From Globisporangium splendens (Eukaryota; Oomycota; Peronosporomycetes; Pythiales; Pythiaceae), in NCBI GenBank assembly GCA_006386115.1, contig VFIW01000038.1, positions 124,001 to 188,000 of the forward strand: 64,000 bases of DNA. The letters run 5' to 3'. The notes beneath the pieces were generated by a model, which saw only the letters and a list, made by a program, of their open reading frames with translations, was not told where the DNA came from and searched no databases. The position numbers and the translations under genes were made by a program. This document shows, in pieces, positions 34,403 to 42,662 of the stretch (position 1 is the stretch's first letter; every line of letters starts with the position of its first letter).

Positions 34403-35093
34403 GGCATTACTTACCGATTAGGACGACTTTATAAACTCAAGAGAGTCGCCATTTTGCACCCTCGTGAGAGAAGATACAGGAAGAGAGAAAGACTGACTGG
34501 AGCTCTTCGCGTTGTCGGCGTGAGGTACGGTACTCACGTAGGTTGGCTCGTTTAACAAACAACCTTGCACTTTGAGCCCTGGTTCATCGTCTATCGCTCA
34601 AGAACTCTTGTCGAGGCACCCAGGACCTCGGTGGCTGGCAAATCGCAGAGCACAGGAGCATTGAAGAAGGTGGAGAAGCAGACAGAAACTCAAGCAGCAG
34701 CAGCAGCAGTAAACACCAACCATTGTCACAAAGTATCCCCTCGGATCTATTGCTGTCACGTGATTGTTGAAGGCTGAGTGTAGGTCGGACATGCGACATG
34801 TTTGAACATGCATTTGCAACGAGTGATTGTAGCTCTTCGCTGACTCTCCTCTCTATACCCAATACACGAGAAGCACTTCTATACGATGCATTACAGCCTA
34901 TGCATAACCTTTTCATTTCGAATAGGCAATTGTCTCCTGTTATGTAAGGTGAATCTAGCCTTGATGGACACGACTCATCAGCGAAATGCGCACAGCTCTT
35001 CAGGACCTAAAACGAAGGCACGAAAAGCGCCACTTGCCGCCGTTCGTTCTCTGCGTATTCTCTCTCTTTCCGTCCTTCATCCCCAGCACCGCG
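34403..35093. other. Intergenic region upstream of SulP-3
   Basis: A short (AGC)n run is at about 34698-34709. CCTTTTCATTTCGAATAGG (about 34907-34925) is an initiator-like sequence. No gene seen. Confidence 0.35.
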
Positions 35094-37277
35094 ATGGACG
35101 AGCCCACGAGTCACGCGCGCGTATTGTCCAGCGCCAGCGTCCACAACGGCGCCACCGCTGCTGCTGCCAAGTCCCCCTACCGCTACGTGCAGCTCGAGGA
35201 CGCGGACCGCCACGCGGCGACGTCGTGGACCGCCAGATACTCGCCGCGACGTCTCTGGAACGACACGATCGGCCATGGCCTCTCGCGTGTAACGCAGAGT
35301 TTCCAGCGCGCGCGCGCGAGCTCGAACTCCTGCGCGACGCGCACGCAGCGAGTACGGGATGCTCCCAAGGAGCTCCTCGCGGTGACCAAGTCTGCGGGTC
35401 GGTTCTATGCGCAGAACTGGATGCTGTTCCAGCGCGAGGTACTTGCGGGCGTGGCGGCCATGCTGCTCATGATCCCCGAGACCATCGCGTTCAGCTACGT
35501 TGCGAACCTGGACCCAGTCGTGGGATTGTATGCGACGGGCTTTTTCGGCATCGTTGTCGGGCTCATGGGCGGAGTCCCGGGCACAGTCGCTGGCGCGGCT
35601 GGCGCGCTTGCTGTGGTCATGCCGCAGTTGACTGGCAGCGACGGATCGTTGGGTCATTTGCCGCTCGCGGAACGCATCGAGCATTTGTTCGTCGCGTTGA
35701 CGATCGCTGGCATCTTGCAGTTGCTCTTTGGACTGCTTGGTTTCTCCAAAGTGTTTTCGATGATCCCGCGCACGGCGCACATCGGGTTCCTCAACGGTCT
35801 CGCGCTCATGATGTTTCTCTCACAGATGACGACGTTCAAGGTGTGCACCGTCGACACGATGCGCTTTGGCGAGTGTGAAGTAAACCATTTGCTCAAGTGG
35901 ATGAAACCTTCGGACCCGACGACGTGGACGACGTTCTTCCTCGTGGTGCTGACGATGATCGTCATGGTCGGGTTCCCGAAGATCCCGGTCATCGGCCGTC
36001 TCGTGCCTCCGACGCTCGCTGTCGCGATCATTGGCATTGGCTTTGAGCACGGCATCAACCGCCCACTGTTGCATTACGATGTGCGCACCATTGGTGATAC
36101 ATCACCGCTTTCGGGCGGGCTCCCAACGTTCGGCTTTCCAGAATTCAGTGGTGTGAAGAACTGGTCCGCAGTCATCTCGTGCGCTGCGAGTCTAGCGGCC
36201 GTCGGACTCTTCGAGTCTATCATGACTCTGCAAGCCGTTGTGGACCTCACAAAGCAGAGACTGACAAGCGAAGCCACGAAGAAAGAGTGCATCGCACAAG
36301 GTGTCGGCAACATCTTGTGCGGCTTTTTCGGCGCCATGGGAGGGTGCTCGATGATCGGCCAGTCGACGGGCAATATCCTGAACGGCGGCCGCTTCCGCGT
36401 GTCTGCGATCGTCGGGGGCATCACGACGTTCATCGTGATCCTCTTTGCCAGTTCAGTCATTGAACTCGTCCCTGTGGCATGTCTGACGGGAATCTTGTAC
36501 GTGATCATCATTCACACGTTCTACTGGCCGTCGCTGAAGTTGATTTTCCACTTGCAGCCGACTGATGCGTTCGCGATCATCATGGTCACGGCGCTCGCGG
36601 CGGCAATCAACCTCGCCGTCGCGGTGATCGCCGGTGTGATCTGGCAATCTCTCGTGAACGGATGGCGAAGTGGTAAACAACTCACCGTGCGGACGACGAC
36701 GGAGTTCGTGAAAGTGTACCATCATCAACACCAGAACTCTCACAATTTCAGCAATGAGCACGACATTCAGGATCCTGAGCACGAGGACGCGCTGGTGCTG
36801 GGCCACGAAGAAGCCAAGGTGTACCTGATCAAGGGCCATTTGCTATACTCGTCGATCTCGACGTTCCGTCCGTTTTTCGCTATCGACAACGACCCGGCAT
36901 TGGTGATCCTGGATTTCCAAGAATGCCTGTTTGGCGATTTCTCGGCCGTCGCAGCGCTGCGTGAAGCTGCAACTCGGTACCACGAGGCTGGCAAGCTCCT
37001 CGTCGCGCGCAACCTCTGTGCGCAGTCGCTGGATTTGCTGCACCACGACCTGGGCTGGGACCACATCGAGAGTATCCAGATGCCACTGCAGCCTCGTGGT
37101 GGTGAAGTTGACGCTGTGGAAGCGGGATATGCTGCTAGCCGCCAGTCCAGCGGCGAGTTCCTGGGCCGAGGCAGCAATGTGGCGCCATCGCCGCCGCCAC
37201 ATTTGCACCTCGTATCGCCGTTTTCCCCGTCCGCGACTGCCTCACCGTCGACTTCGTACCATGTGCTGCAGCATTAA
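35094..37277 (+). CDS. SulP-3: bacterial-type SulP anion transporter with STAS domain
   Basis: Single exon, 727 residues from the ATG at 35094 (MDEPTSHARVLSS). An in-frame ATG at 34986 would add an unlikely basic leader. After a cytosolic region of about 110 residues the membrane domain begins FQREVLAGVAAMLLMIPETI, then AFSYVANLDPVVGLYATGFF, GGVPGTVAGAAGALAVVMPQ and IPRTAHIGFLNGLALMMFLS. These match the bacterial SulP branch (IPEAIAFS, DPLVGLYA, GATGA) rather than the PQEVSLST form of the four other SulP genes here. The C-terminal STAS domain is short (VYLIKGHLLYSSISTFRPFF, then LVILDFQECLFGDFSAVAAL). A Ser/Pro-rich tail follows. Probable sulfate or bicarbonate carrier. An early bacterial origin is possible but not shown; codon use looks like its neighbours. 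Confidence 0.9.
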   Translation: MDEPTSHARVLSSASVHNGATAAAAKSPYRYVQLEDADRHAATSWTARYSPRRLWNDTIGHGLSRVTQSFQRARASSNSCATRTQRVRDAPKELLAVTKSAGRFYAQNWMLFQREVLAGVAAMLLMIPETIAFSYVANLDPVVGLYATGFFGIVVGLMGGVPGTVAGAAGALAVVMPQLTGSDGSLGHLPLAERIEHLFVALTIAGILQLLFGLLGFSKVFSMIPRTAHIGFLNGLALMMFLSQMTTFKVCTVDTMRFGECEVNHLLKWMKPSDPTTWTTFFLVVLTMIVMVGFPKIPVIGRLVPPTLAVAIIGIGFEHGINRPLLHYDVRTIGDTSPLSGGLPTFGFPEFSGVKNWSAVISCAASLAAVGLFESIMTLQAVVDLTKQRLTSEATKKECIAQGVGNILCGFFGAMGGCSMIGQSTGNILNGGRFRVSAIVGGITTFIVILFASSVIELVPVACLTGILYVIIIHTFYWPSLKLIFHLQPTDAFAIIMVTALAAAINLAVAVIAGVIWQSLVNGWRSGKQLTVRTTTEFVKVYHHQHQNSHNFSNEHDIQDPEHEDALVLGHEEAKVYLIKGHLLYSSISTFRPFFAIDNDPALVILDFQECLFGDFSAVAALREAATRYHEAGKLLVARNLCAQSLDLLHHDLGWDHIESIQMPLQPRGGEVDAVEAGYAASRQSSGEFLGRGSNVAPSPPPHLHLVSPFSPSATASPSTSYHVLQH

Positions 37278-37542
37278 GCGAGTTGAAAGACAGGAAGACG
37301 AAGGGCGAAATATGTAGCGTTGAGGAGAAAATGTGACGATACCAGTTCGATAAGCGGACAACTGTAATAAAGAGAAGTCTCAGGTATTTACTGCACTAAC
37401 CAAAGTACACTTCATTACTTGCAACCGAAAGCTGGGATTAAAGGCGACAGCTCGCTCACATTGTGGTACGTGAGACGGTGGTACAGATCGACGTGCTGAG
37501 TCGTTGAGTCATGAGCCATGACTTTGCCTCGAGAGTCTCGGC

Positions 37543-37567
37543 GATTGGCCGATGCCGCAATCCAATC
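37543..37567. promoter_or_regulatory. Facing CCAAT-box pair, 13-bp gap
   Basis: GATTGG (37543-37548), 13 bp, CCAATC (37562-37567). A perfect 6-bp inverted repeat between SulP-3 and SulP-4. Confidence 0.45.
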
Positions 37568-38622
37568 AGCACCGCCGCCAGAGCCGAGCCGACATGCCGC
37601 TGATGGACGCTTCGCTCCTCTTCCAACACCAGACTGCGTGAAGAGAGCTGCTCAATGTGACTAGTTGATGCGCGTTACCGCAGGGAAATCAGCTCTTTGT
37701 TCGTGATCCAATTAACAGTAAGTCTCCGACATATTTGCAATGTCGCAGCAAAGAGGAGAGCTCCGAGACGCCAGCATGACAGGAGCAGCTCCGAGTCTGG
37801 CAACATTGAGTCATCTTTAGGTGGACACCCACCATACAGCGCGGAAATCGCAGCAGCGCAACGAGTGGCTGAGCCGCTGTTCTGTGGGGTGCAAGGTGAA
37901 AGAAGTCCCGAGAGGCTGCAGAAGCTCTTCAACAGAGTGTGCCTTGTGCCTGAAGCAACGACCCCGCTCAGGATCTGCTTCTGGGTACAGTGGCAAACTG
38001 GTCCCATGGTCTTTTCTTTCTTTGCCAATGCGTTTACTGCGCTTTGAAAGAATGGCTGAGCAGCTGCATGATGATGACACAAACCACGAGACTGCCGTCG
38101 TTGGGCGAGCTCTCTTCCCCCGTTCCATGCATCTGGACTCGATTTGTGTTTCAAGGTTGCCGTCTGAACCCAAAGACTGACTCATTGATGATGCAATGGC
38201 ACTGAAACAATGCATGACATGCACACAATCGAAAGATCAAGAAACACGTCGAAAGTCCCACTCGCTCTACAGAAAGCAACGGATGAATGCGACTGAGTGA
38301 GAACAGGCATGGCGCAAACGCCTGGGAGAAGAAGGTGGCACCGCCAGCTGGCCACGACGCGTCCATCCACGCGACTGGCCAGAACTCTGGGCTGTCAGAA
38401 CCACGAGACGCCGTCAGACCACTCAGCGCGCGCGATTTCAATGCATCACCACAAGGAGATGCCAACAGGATGCGTCTCGAGGCAGCAAATGGCTTCAGAA
38501 CTGCGGTCAAAGGAGCTGAAAGGCGCGGGGATGGGCATCGATTGGCACACACCGTTTGGGGCCAGTGAGGGTGCAACGTTTGAAGATTGGGAGTCAATGA
38601 CAGGTGAGCCCACGTGAAGGTC

Positions 38623-38645
38623 ATTGGCCGAGCGCCACGGCCAAT
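38623..38645. promoter_or_regulatory. Facing CCAAT-box pair, 13-bp gap
   Basis: ATTGG (38623-38627), 13 bp, CCAAT (38641-38645). The inner flanks also pair (ATTGGCCG ... CGGCCAAT), giving an 8-bp stem. Confidence 0.45.
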
Positions 38646-39403
38646 CAGGAGGCGCCGTGAACAGTGATCGACGAAGCTGTCAACGGGCTTTGGACGGGAC
38701 CAATTGTCCTGCTGCAGTGCACTCACAATATTGAGTGTTCTGGTGTATGCCTGCCATACACATCAATCAGACGCGATAATGCAGAAGCGGAACAGAATGC
38801 GGGACAACCCCCTCCACGTTGTTGGAAAGTGCAGACGCAGAGCCCCACTCCCGCGTGGACATCCCTGACGTCACTGACAGCATGCAAGTTATCACAGCGC
38901 AAACGTGTGCGCTGCCCACTCGTTCTTACCCAGGTATCGAGGTTTAAACTACCGCCATTGCGGCTGCAGACGGGGAGTAACTTTGCGCTGAGCTCATCTG
39001 CTGCTCTGCGACCTGACCGTGAAGTCCAGGGAGCTGTTTGCGCTGTAGCGATCCAATCGCAATGTTTTGCGTGGCTGACTGACGAGCGGACCCTCCTGCT
39101 TTTCCCTCGGATGATGGAAAAGGTAAGCGACCGCCACGTCGGCAGTACCTTGTGGTCCTTTTTCTATCATAAAGCTCATATCCGCAGGATCGTTTGGTCA
39201 AGCCAAGACAAAGGAAATGAACCACTTGTGACTAATACCCTCTATAATACGATATACATCAAAGTACCTAAAACAAACGATGCATGGCATCTTACTACTT
39301 TGATAATACATATCCGTCTAAATTGATATGTGGAACGTTTGGCGTCTCTGGCGTGTTCCACTGTTGATCAGGAGCTCTTTGACACACGTGATCCCAACTC
39401 TTT

Positions 39404-39428
39404 GATTGGTTTCCGTCTCCAGCCAATC
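39404..39428 (+). promoter_or_regulatory. Facing CCAAT-box pair, 13-bp gap, upstream of SulP-4
   Basis: GATTGG (39404-39409), 13 bp, CCAATC (39423-39428). It lies about 200 bp before the initiator and about 300 bp before the SulP-4 start codon. Confidence 0.5.
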
Positions 39429-39627
39429 GTTTGCGTGCAAACGGCCACTCCGAGTCTGAAGAAGAGTCGCTGGTCAGACAGCTGGAGCCTGAGCTCTTCC
39501 CGTCATCCCCTCTCGCTCGCTCCTCCAACGCTGGAATTCCCGCAGTGGGACCGCCGTTCCAAGTGGTTTACCTCATCTGGCGGCGGCACCTCGCCTCGGT
39601 TCCAATTCGCTGAAGCGCCAGAAGGTT

Positions 39628-39643
39628 CCTCATTCTCCAATTT
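39628..39643 (+). promoter_or_regulatory. Oomycete initiator of SulP-4
   Basis: CCTCATTCTCCAATTT fits TCATTYYNCAWTTT exactly. It sits about 80 bp before the SulP-4 ATG, and the flanks (GTT before, GCCT after) are shared with the SulP-2 leader. Confidence 0.6.
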
Positions 39644-39724
39644 GCCTCGCATTGAGCAGTGCAACGCGTCTTTCCTCCAAGTAGCACAAGTCCCACATTG
39701 CACGTCGCTTTGAACGGTCACGCA

Positions 39725-41809
39725 ATGGCGACAAGACGCAACGTTGGCAGCTCCACGACCACGGGCGACGACGCCTCGTCCTCGTTGCAAACTCGCTTCG
39801 AGGCACCCAAGAAGACGCTCTATGACCGCGTCGTGTACTTGATGCCGATCATCAAATGGCTCGGCAACTACAATGTGCGCCGCGACCTCAAGTCGGACAT
39901 CGTCTCGGGTATCACGGTCACGATGATGCTGATTCCGCAAGAAGTGTCGCTCTCGACCATCATGCACGTGCCAGCGCACCATGGGCTCTACACTGCGGCG
40001 ACTGCGCCATTGGTGTATGCTTTGTTTGGCTCGTCGACCATGCTCTCGGTGGCCAGTGGCTCCGAAGTGTCGCTTCTCGTCGGTACGATCCTCAACTCGA
40101 TGGAGAGCGAAGAAGAGCGCATCGCGACGGGCATCATGTTTTCGTTCCTCTCGGGCTGCATCTTGTTGATCCTTCGTATCCTCAACCTGAGTCAGATCGC
40201 CGACTTCTTCTCGCGTCCGGTCATGGGTGGATTCATCTCGGCCGGTGGTTTCTTGATCGCACTCGCCCAGGTGCAAAACTGGCTGCAGATCAAGGTCGAA
40301 CACGCGACGTACCCTCCGCAGACCGTGTACAAGATCTTCCAGGGCATTGGTCAGACCAACAAGTACAGCTTCTGGATCGGCACGCTCTCGATCGCGTTCC
40401 TGTTTGCGCTTCGATACGCTAAGAAACGCTTCTTCCCCAACCCGATCGTGACCCGATTATTCGAGAAGGATGGCCCAGAAGCCAAGCTTGAGGACCACCA
40501 ACCGATTTTGACCCCAGTCCAGGATGGCGTCCAGCCTTCGGGCAATTACAGCCACGGATTCTCCCTGAACGACCAGCAGTACTTGAACATGCAAGCCAGT
40601 CGCGCGCAGAACCACGAGGTAGAACCTGTCAAGGCTCCGAAGAACGGCTTCGTCGCCGTCTTGCTCTTCATCGCTCGCACTACTTGCGACGTTGGTCCGT
40701 TGATCGTGTGCATCTTTGGTGGCATCGCCGGCTACTACCTTGGTCCAAAGAAGCTCAAGCTCACGGGTAAGATTCCAAGCGGCTTCCCGACTCCACTCGA
40801 GCCATGGTACGGCTACAACGACCACATTATCAAAGACAACTTTGGCACGGTGCTCTACCACGCCGCGACGATCTGCGTCGTCGTGTACTTGTCCAGTATC
40901 GCCATGGCCAAGCGTCTCGGTATCGCTCGCGGTCAAGATATCAACACGGACCAGGAACTGACTGGTCTAGGCATGGCCAGCGTCGTGTGCGGTTTCTTCC
41001 AGGCGATGCCGCCGACGGGTGGTATGTCTCGTACCGCTGTGAACTTTATGAACGCGCGCACGCAACTGTCCTCGATCATCACGACGCTCCTGATTATCCT
41101 GTCTCTCTACACGCTGACTGGTACGCTCTACTACCTGCCTCGCGCGACGTTGGCGTCGATTATCATTGTCGCAGGGTTCACTTTGATCGAGTTCCGTGAA
41201 GCCAAGTGGCTGTACAAGGTGAAGCGCGACGAGTTCTACGTGTGGGTCGCTTCGTTCATCTTGACGCTTGGTCTCGGTGTTCTTGACGGCCTCATCGGCT
41301 CGATCATTGTCTCGGTGCTCGCACTCATGTACAAGAGTAAGACGTCCCCCGTCGCGATCCTCGGCGAATTGGACAACGGCAGCTTCGTCGACCGCAAGGA
41401 GTACCCACTTGCCAACCACCTGGGCGACATTGTTGCCGTCCGCGTCGAAAGTTCGCTGTTTTTTGCCAACTGTGAGCGTGTGGGGAACTTTATCGAGGCT
41501 GAAATGGCTCGCCTCCAGGTGATCGGTATTCGCACCCGAGGCGTCGTGCTTGACGCGCAGTTCATGAACGACATGGACGCGACGACGATCCAAGTGCTCT
41601 CGGACATGCAAGAGAAACTGGCGGTTCGCCACATCACGTTCGCGATCGCCGGCGCGAACAGCAAGATCCATGATATGTTTGCCAACACGAACCTGCTCAA
41701 GCGCATCTTCGCAGGCAGCCCTAGCCACCACATCGACGAGGTCGTGCGCATGCTGCGAGCGCAGCCATCGTCGCCTTCGAATAGCCGTATCGAAACCAGT
41801 GCGGTGTAA
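39725..41809 (+). CDS. SulP-4: SulP/SLC26 anion transporter, mosaic of SulP-2 and SulP-5
   Basis: Single exon, 694 residues from the ATG at 39725 (MATRRNVGSSTTTGDD). An in-frame ATG 66 bp upstream lies close to the initiator and is less likely. From about residue 28 (KKTLYDRVVYLMPIIKWLGN) to about residue 540 it is nearly identical to SulP-2 in DNA and protein, apart from a variable polar loop at 40590-40640. The STAS domain then changes: DAQFMNDMDATTIQVLSDMQ, EKLAVR and NTNLLKRIFAGSPS agree with SulP-5, not with SulP-2 (DTQHINDMDATTIQVFSDMQ, LLQRLVARNPS). Membrane anion transporter, substrate unknown. It runs towards SulP-5, which is on the opposite strand. Confidence 0.9.
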   Translation: MATRRNVGSSTTTGDDASSSLQTRFEAPKKTLYDRVVYLMPIIKWLGNYNVRRDLKSDIVSGITVTMMLIPQEVSLSTIMHVPAHHGLYTAATAPLVYALFGSSTMLSVASGSEVSLLVGTILNSMESEEERIATGIMFSFLSGCILLILRILNLSQIADFFSRPVMGGFISAGGFLIALAQVQNWLQIKVEHATYPPQTVYKIFQGIGQTNKYSFWIGTLSIAFLFALRYAKKRFFPNPIVTRLFEKDGPEAKLEDHQPILTPVQDGVQPSGNYSHGFSLNDQQYLNMQASRAQNHEVEPVKAPKNGFVAVLLFIARTTCDVGPLIVCIFGGIAGYYLGPKKLKLTGKIPSGFPTPLEPWYGYNDHIIKDNFGTVLYHAATICVVVYLSSIAMAKRLGIARGQDINTDQELTGLGMASVVCGFFQAMPPTGGMSRTAVNFMNARTQLSSIITTLLIILSLYTLTGTLYYLPRATLASIIIVAGFTLIEFREAKWLYKVKRDEFYVWVASFILTLGLGVLDGLIGSIIVSVLALMYKSKTSPVAILGELDNGSFVDRKEYPLANHLGDIVAVRVESSLFFANCERVGNFIEAEMARLQVIGIRTRGVVLDAQFMNDMDATTIQVLSDMQEKLAVRHITFAIAGANSKIHDMFANTNLLKRIFAGSPSHHIDEVVRMLRAQPSSPSNSRIETSAV

Positions 41810-42662
41810 AGTCTCGTTTTGTTATTGCATTAGCGTATGCGTATCTTGTTTAAGCACTACAGTGTAACCAGCCTTTCCGCTGTTCGTAAATACAAAGTGC
41901 AACGTAGACAAACTAACTGATCGATCTTGCGTATCTCTTTGTTCGACATCATGTGACGATCCGAGTTTGTTCGTGATCTGTTCAATTTGTTATCGTCACA
42001 TGGCATTTGATCCACTGGATCACGTAACTAAAGCCCTTGATCGTCAGCTGCATGCTTATTGTTGAACTTGATGCTTTGCGTTGTGCCGGTGGTGGTGGAG
42101 AAGACAGAGTTGGACACATTGTTGACGTCCAACTGAGCGAATCTTCGTGATTGGCGCCCGTGCCTCATGCATTGTCCGGTGGTGGAGAAGACCCAGAGTG
42201 ACACTCGATGACGTGCCATTGAATCTCAAATGCTGCTCACTCCACCGCCGGAAAAACGCGTACCTGCACGTTTTGGTAACTCATCCCACGCCACGAGCTG
42301 CATTCGTCTGTACCATATCTTCTTGTTAGGTAACAGAGACAAAGATACACTCTGTGCTGACTACTCACTTAAAACAGTGCATTGATTATACAGACTGCTA
42401 TTTCTGGACGAATGTACTGATACATGCAACCTTACAGTACAAAGGAGAAAAATGGGTACATTCGTCAATTAACAGATCTTGCTGTCCGAAAGACAAGCAG
42501 TGGCTACACTGTCGAAAGAACACAACAGATTGTGAGCAGTCCTCCCTGTTTCATAGCCCACAAAGATAACATCAGCGAATCAAGACTCACGGATGCTTTT
42601 GTAACTTCGTTTTCTTAGTGTGCTCTGTGCAATTAGTAAAATAAACGTAAATAGTTGACGAC
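41810..42662. other. Convergent 3' intergenic region of SulP-4 and SulP-5
   Basis: AT-richer. Two imperfect copies of a short GGTGGAGAAGAC-containing sequence are seen near 42090 and 42180. A 64-codon open frame at 42424-42618 is not recognised. AGTAAAATAAACGTAAATAG near 42635-42654 may belong to a 3' UTR. No gene claimed. Confidence 0.35.

Larger units (their letters stand above)
37278..39724. other. Gene-poor interval between SulP-3 and SulP-4
   Basis: No convincing gene on either strand. It holds three facing CCAAT pairs with a 13-bp gap (37543, 38623, 39404) and the SulP-4 initiator (39628). Confidence 0.4.

Noticed and set aside
38151..38726. A 191-codon open frame on the minus strand.
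   Set aside because: Ser/Arg/Leu/Pro composition typical of random GC-rich sequence, with no motif.
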